NCBI GenBank assembly: GCA_016711215.1
Contig: JADJTL010000006.1
Span: forward strand, 62,001 to 126,000
Direction of reading: 5' to 3'
Length of the DNA: 64,000 nucleotides
DNA from: Pseudomonadota bacterium
GTDB taxonomy: Bacteria; Myxococcota_A; Polyangia; GCA-2747355
The notes beneath the pieces were generated by a model that was given only the letters and a program-made list of their open reading frames with translations, searched no databases and had not been told where the DNA came from. This document shows, one piece after another, positions 10,215 to 18,649 of this stretch (position 1 is its first letter; every line of letters starts with the position of its first letter). Both the position numbers and the translations under genes were made by a program.

Positions 10215-10997
10215 ATGAGAACCTGGGCATCGCGGCGCGCGACGAGGAAGCGGCTCACCTTCGCCTTGCTGCTCCCGCTGCTGGTCGTGGCGGGACCGCC
10301 GCTCTTGGAGGGCCGCACGGAGGGCCGCGCGGAGTGCCGAGCTCGGCGGCGCGTGGGTCGCGTGCAGAGCCGCCCGCGTGCCGCGGCGGTGACCGGCGCG
10401 CTGGACGTCGCTTCCAGGACGACAGGGGCCCAGCTCTTCGTCGATGGCCTGCCAGTGGGCAAGCTTCCCCTGGCCAAGCCCTTGGCGCTGCCCGTCGGGC
10501 AGCATACGGTCAAGCTGACGAAGGACGGTTACACGCAGTATCTCGACGTGGTGGAGGTCGCGCCCGGTGCGACGGTGCAGGTGGCCGTCGACCTCTTGCC
10601 GGTCGCGGGCGTGCTCGACGTCAAGGCCAATGTCGCTGACGCCCGGGTCTTCGTTGACGGGCGCTTCGTCGGCTTCGCGCCGCTCGAGGTCGAGCTCGAT
10701 GTCGGCCCGCGCGCGATTCGGGTGACCAAGGCGGGCTATCGCGATGTCATCGTCGCGCGCAAGGCCGTGGCGGGTCAGCGGACGACGCTCGACGTCGGGC
10801 TCGAGCTGCTGCCTGCGGGCTCGACGCCCTACCGGCCGCTGGCCCCGCGTGTCAGGTGGTACGAGCGTTGGTATGTCTGGGCCGGGGCGGCGGGCGGCGT
10901 CGCGGCCGTCACGGTGGCCGTGCTCGTCCCCGTGCTCGCTGCGGGCAAGGACTCGATCGCGGGCTTCGGCGCCGAGCACCGCTGGCGGGTGCCGTGA
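10215..10997 (+). CDS. PEGA-domain membrane protein
   Basis: About 260 residues. A basic N-terminus and hydrophobic helix (LTFALLLPLLVVAG) look like a signal peptide or anchor. Two tandem PEGA repeats follow (about residues 55-125 and 126-195), each starting with a GxLDV strand and carrying a GY near the end (KDGYTQY and KAGYRDV). A C-terminal helix (YVWAGAAGGVAAVTVAVLVP) follows. PEGA domains are surface beta-sandwich repeats of unclear ligand, common in myxobacteria and often joined to kinases; no kinase is fused here. The ATG at 10215 is preferred over upstream frame extension because the basic and hydrophobic segment follows directly. Confidence 0.8.
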   Translation: MRTWASRRATRKRLTFALLLPLLVVAGPPLLEGRTEGRAECRARRRVGRVQSRPRAAAVTGALDVASRTTGAQLFVDGLPVGKLPLAKPLALPVGQHTVKLTKDGYTQYLDVVEVAPGATVQVAVDLLPVAGVLDVKANVADARVFVDGRFVGFAPLEVELDVGPRAIRVTKAGYRDVIVARKAVAGQRTTLDVGLELLPAGSTPYRPLAPRVRWYERWYVWAGAAGGVAAVTVAVLVPVLAAGKDSIAGFGAEHRWRVP

Positions 10998-11050
10998 GGC
11001 AGCCAGCGAGCCTGGGCCCGCTGCGCGGCTGAGCGCCTCCGGAGTCGCGC

Positions 11051-12097
11051 GTGATCTCCCTCGATGACTTCGACTTCGAGCTGCCAGCCGGGGCGATCGC
11101 GCGCTATCCACCCGCGCGGCGCGACGGCGGGCGATTGCTGCGGCTCGAGCGTGCGAGCGACGCCTCGACCCACCACGCGATCCTCGAGCTGCCCGACCTC
11201 CTGCCGCCGCGGCCGCTGCTCGTCGTCAATGACACGCGCGTGATTCCTGCCCGTTTGTTGGCCCAGCGCGCGACGGGCGGGCGGGTCGAGCTGCTCCTGC
11301 TCGAGCGACGGGCGCAAGCTCGCTGGTGGTGCATGCTGCGCGACGCCAAACGCCTGCGAGCCGGCGAGTGGTTGACGATCACCGCGCCGGCCGCGGGCGC
11401 TGCCGCAACGGCTGGCGCGCTGCCGCCGCTGGTGGGCCGCGTGCTAATCGCGACGCCCCCGCGCGAGGGGCGCTGCGAGGTCGAGTTCGAGGACGAGTCG
11501 ATGATCGCGCGGTGCGGCGCGATCCCCTTGCCGCCCTACCTGGCGCGCGCCGCCGAGCCCAGCGACCTGCTGCGCTACCAGACGATCTTTGCCACGAAAG
11601 AAGGGGCGATCGCCGCGCCGACGGCTGGGCTGCATTTCACGCCCGAGCTCGTGGCGCGCTTGGAGGCTGCCGGCGCGACCCTGGCGACCGTGACCCTGCA
11701 CGTCGGTCCCGCCACCTTCATGCCGATCCGCGACGGCGACCTCGCGTCCCATCGTGTGGAAGGGGAGCGCTTCAGTATTCCGGAGGCCACGGCCGCGGCG
11801 GTGGCGGCGGCGCGCGCCGCTGGGCGGGCCGTGGTGGCGGTAGGCACGACGGTGGTACGCGCGCTGGAGACCACCGGCGGGGCGGCGGGGCAGGGGCGCA
11901 CCGAGCTGGTCATTCGTCCGGGGCATCGCTTCGTCGCCGTCGATGCGCTGCTGACCAACTTTCATCTGCCGCGCTCGACGCTGCTGCTGCTGGTCAGCGC
12001 CTTGGCGGGTCGCGAGCGGATTCTAGAGGCCTACCGCATGGCTGTCGCCGCCGACTATCGCTTCTACAGCTACGGCGATGCGATGCTGATCGTCTGA
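11051..12097 (+). CDS. queA: S-adenosylmethionine:tRNA ribosyltransferase-isomerase
   Basis: QueA transfers and isomerises the ribosyl part of S-adenosylmethionine onto preQ1 in tRNA, giving epoxyqueuosine. The 348-residue length and motifs fit: DFDFELPAGAIARYP at the N-terminus, VNDTRVIPARL, FATKEGAIAAPTAGLHFT, the VTLHVGPATF strand and the late LTNFHLPRSTLL. The start is GTG at 11051. tgt follows 144 bp downstream on the same strand, so the two queuosine genes probably share a transcript. Confidence 0.97.
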   Translation: MISLDDFDFELPAGAIARYPPARRDGGRLLRLERASDASTHHAILELPDLLPPRPLLVVNDTRVIPARLLAQRATGGRVELLLLERRAQARWWCMLRDAKRLRAGEWLTITAPAAGAAATAGALPPLVGRVLIATPPREGRCEVEFEDESMIARCGAIPLPPYLARAAEPSDLLRYQTIFATKEGAIAAPTAGLHFTPELVARLEAAGATLATVTLHVGPATFMPIRDGDLASHRVEGERFSIPEATAAAVAAARAAGRAVVAVGTTVVRALETTGGAAGQGRTELVIRPGHRFVAVDALLTNFHLPRSTLLLLVSALAGRERILEAYRMAVAADYRFYSYGDAMLIV

Positions 12098-12180
12098 GGC
12101 CGGCGCGCGGTTGGCGGACCCCAGGGGGCCCGCTGCTCCCGCCGGCCCAAGGCACCGCAGGCGGGCCGTCGGAGCATCCC

Positions 12181-12216
12181 TGGAGACGGCGCTGGAGACG
12201 GCGCTGGAGACGGCGC
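12181..12216 (+). repeat. 12-bp tandem repeat, three copies
   Basis: Three perfect copies of TGGAGACGGCGC lie in the queA-tgt intergenic gap, ending about 25 bases before the tgt start. They are one of several 12-bp arrays in the window. Confidence 0.9.
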
Positions 12217-12241
12217 AAAGATCGCTGTAGCCTGCGCGCCG

Positions 12242-13354
12242 ATGAGCCGACTCAAGCTTGAACTCGAGGCGCGTGACGGGGCCGCGCGCGCGGCCCGCGT
12301 GACGTTACCGCGCGGCACCTTCGAGACGCCCGTCTTCATGCCCGTGGGCACGTTGGCGACCGTCAAGGCGCTGGAGGTCGGCGAGCTCGAGCAGCTCGGC
12401 GTGCGGCTGGTGCTGAGCAACGCCTACCATCTGGCGCTGCGCCCCGGCACGGAGGTGGTGGAGCACTGCGGTGGGCTGCACCGCTTCATGGGCTGGCCGC
12501 ACCTGCTGCTCACGGACTCAGGTGGCTTCCAGGTCTTCAGCCTGCGCGCCCTGATGCGAATCGACGACGACGGGGTGGCCTACCGCTCCCATATCGACGG
12601 CTCGGCGCGCTTCATCGATCCCGAGCGTTCGATGGCCGAGCAGGCCGCGATCGGCGCGGATATCGCGATGGCCTTCGACCACTGCCCGCCAGCGAACGCG
12701 ACGCCGCTGGCGATCGAGGCGGCGATGGAGCGGACGACCCGCTGGGCGCGACGCTGCCTCGCGGTGGCCCCTCCGCCGCATCAGGTGCGCTTCGGCATCG
12801 TGCAGGGCGGGGCCGATCTCGGCCTGCGAAGGCGGCATCTCGAGGCGATCACCGCGCTGCCCTTCGAGGGCTTCGCGCTCGGTGGGCTCTCGGTCGGCGA
12901 GGCCAACGAGCGCATGCACGAGGTCGTCGCCGACGCCGCCCCGCGGCTGCCCGAAGGCGCGCCGCGTTACCTGATGGGCGTGGGGCGACCGGAGGATCTG
13001 ATCCGCGCGATCGGCGCCGGCATCGATATGTTCGACTGCGTGATGCCGACGCGGCATGCGCGCAACGGCCAGCTCTTCACGGCCGAGGGGCGGGTCGTGA
13101 TCTCCAACGCGCGTCATCGGCTCGAGGATCTGCCGATTGACGCGAGCTGCGCCTGCAGGGTCTGCCAGCGCTATAGTCGCGCCTACCTCCGTCACCTCTA
13201 TGTCGCGCGCGAGCTGCTCTACAGCCGCCTGGCCACCCTGCATAACGTTCACTTCGTCGTCGAGCTCGTGCGCCAGGCTCGCGCTGCGATCCTCGAGGGT
13301 CGCTACGCGGCATTCGCGGCCGCGTTCTTCGCGCGGCGCGCGCCGGGGCTCTGA
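12242..13354 (+). CDS. tgt: tRNA-guanine(34) transglycosylase
   Basis: Tgt exchanges G34 of GUN-anticodon tRNAs for preQ1. It is 370 residues long, as expected. Motifs include TPVFMPVGT, SNAYHLALRPG, LTDSGGFQVFSL (with the catalytic-site Asp), the ALGGLSVGE segment, MFDCVMPTRHARNG (nucleophile Asp region) and the C-terminal zinc site CACRVCQRYSRAYLRHL, with the last His supplied by the TLHNVHF segment. It lies downstream of queA, which completes two steps of the queuosine pathway. Confidence 0.97.
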   Translation: MSRLKLELEARDGAARAARVTLPRGTFETPVFMPVGTLATVKALEVGELEQLGVRLVLSNAYHLALRPGTEVVEHCGGLHRFMGWPHLLLTDSGGFQVFSLRALMRIDDDGVAYRSHIDGSARFIDPERSMAEQAAIGADIAMAFDHCPPANATPLAIEAAMERTTRWARRCLAVAPPPHQVRFGIVQGGADLGLRRRHLEAITALPFEGFALGGLSVGEANERMHEVVADAAPRLPEGAPRYLMGVGRPEDLIRAIGAGIDMFDCVMPTRHARNGQLFTAEGRVVISNARHRLEDLPIDASCACRVCQRYSRAYLRHLYVARELLYSRLATLHNVHFVVELVRQARAAILEGRYAAFAAAFFARRAPGL

Positions 13355-13477
13355 TGCGGCGCGCGACGCGCGATTGACCGAGCCCTCTGCGGGCGCGCAG
13401 GTGCGCTAGCGCGGCCCGCGGTGATGTGGCAGTGTCCGGCGCCGCGTGCGACCCGCATGGTCGCCGAAGGAGCCACA

Positions 13478-13954
13478 ATGCCAGCACCCACTGTCAGTAC
13501 TGTCCAGGCCATGCTCACGCCGGCGGTCGCCATTTCGGCCGTCGGGCTGCTCTTGCTGACCCTGAGCAACCGCTACTCGGCGGCGATCAACCGGATTCGT
13601 CTGCTCAGCGACGAGCGGCGCCGCCTGCGCGCGGTGCAGGCCAAGCAAGACCCGCCCGGCGAGATCGAGCAGCTCCGCCTCGAGAGCGTGCTCCGTCAGA
13701 CACGAGCGCTGCTGGTGCGCATGCGCTCGCTGCGCAACGCGGTGTTCTGCATGTACCTCGCGGTCGGGATGTTCGTGCTGACCTCCGTCGGCATCGGGGC
13801 GCAGCTCGCCACTGACTCGGGCCTGCTGCGCATCCTCGCGACGACGGTCTTCCTCTGCGGCATGCTGGTGGTGCTGCTCGGCGTCGCCTTCGCCACGGTG
13901 GACCTGCGGCGATCCTTCCGCGTTGTCGAGCTCGACGCGCAGAGTGACGGCTGA
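13478..13954 (+). CDS. DUF2721 family membrane protein
   Basis: A protein of about 158 residues. One hydrophobic helix at the N-terminus (MLTPAVAISAVGLLLLTLSN) precedes the charged stretch NRYSAAINRIRLLSDERRRL, which is typical of DUF2721. Two further helices follow (MYLAVGMFVLTSVGIGAQLA and the ILATTVFLCGMLVVLLGVAF region). The start at 13478 has GAAGGAG eight bases upstream. Function is not known. The stop codon falls inside the first unit of a tandem repeat. Confidence 0.8.
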   Translation: MPAPTVSTVQAMLTPAVAISAVGLLLLTLSNRYSAAINRIRLLSDERRRLRAVQAKQDPPGEIEQLRLESVLRQTRALLVRMRSLRNAVFCMYLAVGMFVLTSVGIGAQLATDSGLLRILATTVFLCGMLVVLLGVAFATVDLRRSFRVVELDAQSDG

Positions 13955-14020
13955 CGCCCAGAGTGACGGCTGACGCGGAGTGACGGCTGACGCGCAGTGA
14001 CGGCTGACGCGCAGTGATCC
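13937..14020 (+). repeat. GTGACGGCTGAC tandem repeat, four units
   Basis: Units of 19, 19, 17 and 17 bp share GAGTGACGGCTGACGC or a close variant, with a partial fifth. The first unit contains the stop codon of the DUF2721 gene, so the array looks like a duplication of that gene's 3' end. Confidence 0.85.
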
Positions 14021-14035
14021 TGGCGCGCGGCGCGC

Positions 14036-14404
14036 TCAGCCGGCCGCTTTGCCTTCGCGCAGGCGCAGCAACAGGCGGCGGAAGGGCGCGTAGAGGCAGC
14101 TGTGCTCGCAGGCGGAAAGGTCGTCGACCGCGAAGCAGTGCCGTCCGCATTCCTCGGTCTCGAGCGGAACGGCCGGCGTCAGGTGCTCGTCGATCAGCGG
14201 CGCAAAGTAGAGCGCGGGTACCGTGAAGGTCGCCCCGCAACTCGGGCTGCGATGCTCGAAGTAGATCTCGTTGCGCTCGGTCGCCTGTCCCGCGAAGCGC
14301 ATGCCCTGGGGCAGGTACTGGGGATCTTCGACGAGCTCGCGCAGGCTGAGCTGCTGTTGGCATTGCGAGCAGGTGGCGATCGGCGTGTTATCCAGTTGGG
14401 CCAT
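14036..14404 (-). CDS. Cysteine-rich CpXC-like protein
   Basis: A 122-residue protein with an N-terminal zinc-ribbon-like CSQC pair at about residues 12-15. A further pair, CGRHC, lies near residue 88 and a CEHSC pair near residue 100, so it probably binds zinc. The overall look (C-x-x-C followed by a sheet with a SCG motif) recalls CpXC proteins, whose role is unknown. The start at 14404 is chosen because GAGGGAG lies 10-15 bases upstream; the frame continues further up without a better signal. It stands alone next to the scar that marks the island edge. Confidence 0.65.
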   Translation of the reverse strand: MAQLDNTPIATCSQCQQQLSLRELVEDPQYLPQGMRFAGQATERNEIYFEHRSPSCGATFTVPALYFAPLIDEHLTPAVPLETEECGRHCFAVDDLSACEHSCLYAPFRRLLLRLREGKAAG

Positions 14405-14774
14405 GGTCTGCGTCTCCCTCGACAGTGCCCGTTTCTCGCCCGAGCGGGCTCCAGACGCAACCGGCAAGCGCGGGGTGGGCGTTCCGCGGCCGCGCGACGG
14501 TGGTGCTCACCAGGCTGACCGCGGCAGCCGCCGTTAGGGCGCCGCAGTCGACGCGCTCGAGGGCCGCGACTCGGCCATCGTTGGTCTCCAGCACCTTCAC
14601 GCCGAGGTCGTGCTGACTTGCCGCGTCGGCGACGCTTGTCCGTGCTGGTTTGGTCATCAGCAGCGCAGGCCGCGAGCGCGTCCTCTGCCACGGTCGAAGC
14701 GCAGGGGCAAGGGCGCGGTGCGGGGAGAGCGATCGGGGGACGTGGCGCTTTCGAGCGAAAGCGAGCCTTCCGGT

Positions 14775-14920
14775 TGCAGGTTCTGCGAGAACCCGTCGAG
14801 GTAGTCCTCGAAGTCGGCCTTGAGCTGCTGCTGGCTCCCGCGTGACTTGAGATCGCGAAGGCTGAACTTCGACGTGTTGTAGAACGCCTCGTCAGAGGCC
14901 TTGCACAGAGTCTGCCCGAT
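14775..14920 (-). pseudogene. Remnant of a type I restriction-modification methylase (HsdM)
   Basis: On the minus strand one frame reads TLCKASDEAFYNTSKFSLRD, then a lysine/glutamine stretch, then KADFEDYLDGFSQN. This matches the N-terminal helical region of HsdM, where FYNTS and DYLDGFSxNVxDI are conserved. Both sides of the match lose resemblance, and the frame then runs into unrelated sequence. Only about 48 codons of a protein of about 500 remain. It shows that a type I R-M system once stood here, at the edge of the defence island. Confidence 0.7.
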
Positions 14921-14929
14921 CCGCTAATT

Positions 14930-15157
14930 TCAGACGCGCCGAGTGTCAACCTCGGAGTGGGGAACACTGTAGACCACCTCGACGAAGCCCTTCGCTGCAC
15001 CGCCCAACGCGCCTTCCCGGCGCAGCTTCGTCCGCCACCAGCAAAGCGTTGTCGGGTGCACCCCTTGCCGTCGTGCGAACGCTCGTGCCCCCTCGCCGCT
15101 GGATTCGTAGGCCCCACAGAGGTCGATCCATTCAGCCCGACTTCGCCGCTCCTGCAT
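14930..15157 (-). pseudogene. Shortened IS66-type accessory protein (TnpA-like)
   Basis: The 75 codons begin with an ATG eight bases after GGGAGG. They read RAEWIDLCGAYESSG, then FARRQGVHPTTLCWWRTKLR, the helix-turn-helix pattern of the small TnpA proteins of IS66 elements. These are usually over 100 residues. Here the frame stops ten bases before the HsdM remnant, so it is probably truncated. No tnpB or IS66 transposase gene is nearby. Confidence 0.6.
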
Positions 15158-15391
15158 CGCTGCCGCCTCCCGGTCTACGCCGGGACACAGCCTTCATCAC
15201 CCCGGTCCTCAACACCAGGCGGGCCCTGCTGAACGGTTACGGAGGATCGCGGTGCGCGGAGTTGAACGCGGGCCTCGGCGGGATGTTCGTCGCGTGGGTC
15301 GGCGTCGCGCTCGCCGATCGGCGTTCGGAGAGGGACCCGAGAACCGGGGGCCGCCCCGCGTGGTCAACAGGTGTCGAGCAGCGTCCAACCA

Positions 15392-16808
15392 GATCCCAAG
15401 AAACCTCTTCGGCGGCGTCCTCGACGACGCGCGCACCATTCGACAGCCGCCACCAGGCCGCCCACGCTGGCTCGTGGCGCGCCCGACGCGCACCTGGGAC
15501 GCCTGGCGCGGCGCGCGGACAAAGGGCACCGTGCGCGCCGTCCGCGGAGCAGGGGCGCGAGGGTGAAGTCCGCGGGTGTCATGGTCAGGCAGCCTTCGCG
15601 GGCGGGGCGTCGGCCACGAGGGCGTAGCCCTGGAGAATGCCGTTGGCGTACGGCCGTCGCTCGAGGCGGCGCCTCCGGACGTCGGTGAGGTCGATGACCT
15701 CGGCCTCGGGCTTGCTGGCTGCGAACTCCTCCGGCATGCGCCCGTCGATGCCCTGGTGAGGTCGCTCGGTGTTCGCGTAGCGCCGGTACTCGTCGAGGTA
15801 GAACTGCAGCTCCTTCGCGTCGGCCACGCGGATGTGCCGGAGCAGCTCTCGGCGGACGGATCCGATGGCGCGCTCCGCGTAGCAGTTCATCGACGGCAGC
15901 CCGGTCGGCGTGACCTCCTCCTCGATCTCGAGCACGCGGAGCTGGCGCGCGAACTGCCCGGCGAAGTGCGCGCCGTGGTCGTGAACGACGGCCTTGGGCG
16001 CGCGCTTCTCGCGAGCGCAGACCTCGTTGAACGTGCGGATGGTCCACACCGAGTCGACGTCCCAGCCGTCGTGGACGCGGAGGTCGAGCAGCTCCCGGGT
16101 GTGCACATCGATGATGAGTGGCGCCTGGAGCCACACGCCCTTCGCCGTCTGCACCGCGAAGAAGTCGAGCGCCCAGAGCGCGTCCTTGGCGGTGGACCTC
16201 GCGCGCTCGAAGTCGAGCTTCCTGCCTGGGCGTGGCGAGAACCCGTTCTCCTTCAGGATGCGGGCGATGGTCGGCTCGCTCGCGCGGATGCCCATGCGCC
16301 GCAGCTCCTCGCGTATGCGCCGATGGCCCCACGCTCGGTTCTCGCGCTTCAGTGTCATGATGAGTTCGACGACCTTCTTGTCGAGCGGCGGCCGCCCGCC
16401 CGTGTCCGGGCGCCCTCGCAGCGAGCGGAAGCGGGTCGCCCAGCGCCTGATGGTGCGCAGCGACGCCGAGAGGAAGTAGCGCTGGAAGGGCTCGTCGCCG
16501 CGCGTGAGGAGGTACGCGAAGACCTGCGCGGCGCGCGTGGCCATCGGCATCGGAGCTGGCTCGGTGCGCTGAGCGAGCTCGGCCTCGAGCGCGTCGAGCT
16601 GGGCCTTGAGCGCGATGTTCTCGCGGTAGAGGCGTGCAGCCTCGGGCATCGTCGTGTTGCGCGGCAGGCGCGACACGCGGTCCACCGCTGTGAGGAGCAG
16701 GTGGTAGAAGCCGAACTCGACGGCACGCAGCGTGAGCGAAGCCGCGCCCCTGATGCGGCCGAGGAGGTCGAGGGTGCGCGGCTTGGAGGTCTTCGACGCC
16801 TCACTCAT
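15392..16808 (-). mobile_element. Insertion sequence with DDE transposase, copy 1
   Basis: One transposase gene plus about 190 bp of non-coding sequence downstream of its stop. The motif GATCCCAAGAAA at 15392-15403 recurs about 190 bp beyond the transposase stop in the second family member (62631-62642), so it may mark a conserved element end. The other end must lie within the last codons of the RhuM gene or very close to the transposase start. No target duplication was identified. Confidence 0.55.
15585..16808 (-). CDS. DDE-type (rve) transposase of an IS
   Basis: 407 residues. The N-terminal part is helical (EFGFYHLLLTAVDRVSRLPR, then a coiled coil RENIALKAQLDALEAEL). A helix-turn-helix stretch with REELRRMGIRASEPTIARIL follows, then an integrase core. 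Likely catalytic residues are Asp in WALDFFAV, Asp in VVHDHGAHF and Glu in NCYAERAIG. The pattern belongs to the IS3/IS481-like rve group; the exact family is not assigned. The gene at 62.8 kb is clearly homologous. Its ATG lies 8 bases inside the end of the RhuM gene. Confidence 0.85.
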   Translation of the reverse strand: MSEASKTSKPRTLDLLGRIRGAASLTLRAVEFGFYHLLLTAVDRVSRLPRNTTMPEAARLYRENIALKAQLDALEAELAQRTEPAPMPMATRAAQVFAYLLTRGDEPFQRYFLSASLRTIRRWATRFRSLRGRPDTGGRPPLDKKVVELIMTLKRENRAWGHRRIREELRRMGIRASEPTIARILKENGFSPRPGRKLDFERARSTAKDALWALDFFAVQTAKGVWLQAPLIIDVHTRELLDLRVHDGWDVDSVWTIRTFNEVCAREKRAPKAVVHDHGAHFAGQFARQLRVLEIEEEVTPTGLPSMNCYAERAIGSVRRELLRHIRVADAKELQFYLDEYRRYANTERPHQGIDGRMPEEFAASKPEAEVIDLTDVRRRRLERRPYANGILQGYALVADAPPAKAA

Positions 16809-17907
16809 CGGAGGACCTCTTCCCTCGCGCCTTGCGCGGCTTGGGGGTCGACGCCGAGGGCTCGCCGCCCGCGAGCCGCTTCGTCTCGGCGATGACCCTA
16901 TCGAAGTCGCTCTCGAAGAGCCGGTCTTGCACGATGCGGTACTTCTCGAACTCGCTGAGCGCGTGCTGCTTCGCCAATTCGGCGCTCACCTTGCCGGCGT
17001 CCTGCAAGAGCTCGCGGTCCCACAGGCGCAGGAAGCCTTGGAGACGTTCCTCCCAGTCGGCCATCGTCATCGGGATGCGCCGCGTCGCCTGCATCTCAGC
17101 CATGTCGAGGTAGGCCGAGACGATGCGCTGCATCTGGTCCATCTCGGTCTCCGAGAGGTAGTTCTTGGCGATCACCACGTCGTAGCGGTGGATCTTCCCC
17201 TGCGGCGCGCCCTCCCAGGTCGTCAGACCCATGTGGGGCTGCTCGGCGTCGGCGCGCTCGACGATGACCTCGGCGGCGGTCTGCCCATGCACCGCGAAGT
17301 GCAACTTGTTCTGCACGGCAGCGAAGAAACGCTGCGTCGCTGCGGCCGTCGCGTCGTAGTCCACCGAGGTCGCGTAGATGTCGGTGACTTTCTGGTAGAA
17401 CTTGCGCTCCGAGAGGCGGATCTCTCGGACCTTCTCGAGCTGCCGATCGAAGAACTCCTGGGTGAGCACGCTGCCGCCCGACTTCAGGCGCTCCACGTCC
17501 ATCACCCAGCCTTGGATGGTGTAGTCCTTCACCACCTGCGTGGCCCACTTGCGAAACTGAACCGCGCGCTCGTTCTCGATCTTGAAGCCGACGGCGATGA
17601 TGGCCTGCAGGTTGTAGTGCTTGACGTTGTAGGTCTTTCCGTCGGCGGCAGTTGTTAAGTACTGCTTAACAACTGCCCCCTCGACCAGCTCTCGGTCGGC
17701 GAAGATGCGCTTGAGGTGCTGGTTGATGGCCGGGACGGTGACGTCGTAGAGCGACGCCATCATCTTCTGGGACAGCCAGATGTTCTCGTCCTCGTAGCGC
17801 ATCTCGACGGCCTGCTGCTGCGAGCCGGTGGCGGCGACGAAGGTCAGGTACTCGGCCGCCGAGGAGCGCACGATGGAGACCTCGGGCGGTTGCTTTTTGC
17901 GGGTCAC
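16801..17907 (-). CDS. RhuM family protein
   Basis: 368 residues. The N-terminus carries the RhuM signature: EMRYEDENIWLSQKMMASLY, then DVTVPAINQHLKRIF and YNLQAIIAVGFKI. A winged helix-like region is followed by an all-helical C-terminal half. RhuM proteins are widespread next to restriction-modification and other defence genes; their molecular role is unclear. It is the last gene of the cas-led operon, with GTGA overlap to the 180-residue gene at 17904-17907. Its final codons, ending GKRSSDE, overlap the IS transposase start, so the natural C-terminus may have been replaced by IS sequence. Confidence 0.88.
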   Translation of the reverse strand: MTRKKQPPEVSIVRSSAAEYLTFVAATGSQQQAVEMRYEDENIWLSQKMMASLYDVTVPAINQHLKRIFADRELVEGAVVKQYLTTAADGKTYNVKHYNLQAIIAVGFKIENERAVQFRKWATQVVKDYTIQGWVMDVERLKSGGSVLTQEFFDRQLEKVREIRLSERKFYQKVTDIYATSVDYDATAAATQRFFAAVQNKLHFAVHGQTAAEVIVERADAEQPHMGLTTWEGAPQGKIHRYDVVIAKNYLSETEMDQMQRIVSAYLDMAEMQATRRIPMTMADWEERLQGFLRLWDRELLQDAGKVSAELAKQHALSEFEKYRIVQDRLFESDFDRVIAETKRLAGGEPSASTPKPRKARGKRSSDE

Positions 17908-18446
17908 GCCGTGCCTCCCGGACTCGTTCTCGGCTTGAAGACGAGCGTTGCCACATCGTGGCGCTCGCCCGCGCTTCGGACCTCGACGAGAACCATCGGC
18001 CCGAGCGCTCGACCACCGACGTTGACCTCGACTGCGGGACCACCCACCGGCTGCAGGTGGCCCTCCGCGAAGAGCTGGAGCGCGGCAGGCATCATGGCAT
18101 GCACCGTCGCCGTGCCGTCTTCCGCGACTGCCCCTCTGTGGCGGGCGTAGGGGAAGCTGAGAGACGAGGTTCTGTCGAGGCGAATCCTCACCTCATCGAG
18201 GAAGACACCACCGATCGCGATTCGCTTGTCGATGGGCGGCGGCACCTCCGCGCGAACGCCGTCGGGCAAGCCCACGGTGCAGGTCATCCGCCGCGCGCCC
18301 GTCGAGTCCTCGTCGTAGGACCAGTCCTCTACGAGTCGCGGATCGAGCCAGTGCGGGTTGAAGCGCTCGGCGAGGACGTCGAACGTCGCGGAGCCGTGGC
18401 ATTTCCGCCCCTGGAGTTGCTTCTTCAGCTCGTTCAGCTCCTTCAC
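17904..18446 (-). CDS. Unknown 180-residue protein of the cas-linked operon
   Basis: Not recognised. It begins with a short charged helix (MKELNELKKQLQGRK) and is otherwise beta-rich and acidic, with aromatic DPRLVEDWSYDEDS near residue 40. No cysteine ladder, signal peptide or membrane segment is seen. The GTG start overlaps the stop of the 68-residue gene (GTGA), and its stop overlaps the RhuM start. Such tight coupling suggests the product works with RhuM or the TPR protein. Confidence 0.75.
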   Translation of the reverse strand: MKELNELKKQLQGRKCHGSATFDVLAERFNPHWLDPRLVEDWSYDEDSTGARRMTCTVGLPDGVRAEVPPPIDKRIAIGGVFLDEVRIRLDRTSSLSFPYARHRGAVAEDGTATVHAMMPAALQLFAEGHLQPVGGPAVEVNVGGRALGPMVLVEVRSAGERHDVATLVFKPRTSPGGTA

Positions 18447-18649
18447 CGGCGTCGTTCCCAGCGCTTCGACGCGCGCACGCTGGCGTTCCAGAAGGACACC
18501 ACCAGCGCGAGCGCCTCTCGCGCCTGCTCGAGGGGTGCCCCGGATCCAAGGTCGCTGAGCAGCGGCGCGGCGACCTCGAGCACGACGTCCGCGAGGTCAG
18601 CTTCGGGGAGGCGGACGCTCGTCCACGAGTTGGCGTAGCCGCGCGTCAT
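18443..18649 (-). CDS. Unknown 68-residue protein of the cas-linked operon
   Basis: A small, probably helical protein: WTSVRLPEADLADVVLEVAA, then a second helix around REALALVVSFWNASV and a very basic tail SKRWERRR. It is supported mainly by its four-base overlaps with both neighbours (18646-18649 and 18443-18446), which would be unlikely by chance in a run of coupled genes. Function unknown. Confidence 0.65.
   Translation of the reverse strand: MTRGYANSWTSVRLPEADLADVVLEVAAPLLSDLGSGAPLEQAREALALVVSFWNASVRASKRWERRR

Larger units (their letters stand above)
14405..15584. other. Scarred intergenic region without intact genes
   Basis: About 1.2 kb with no convincing full-length gene. It holds an HsdM remnant, a shortened IS66-type gene and, at the right, the probable end of the IS. 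A 89-codon minus-strand frame (14388-14657) is open but matches nothing I recognise and overlaps the start of the cysteine-rich gene. The stretch 15160-15390 shows nothing. Confidence 0.6.
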
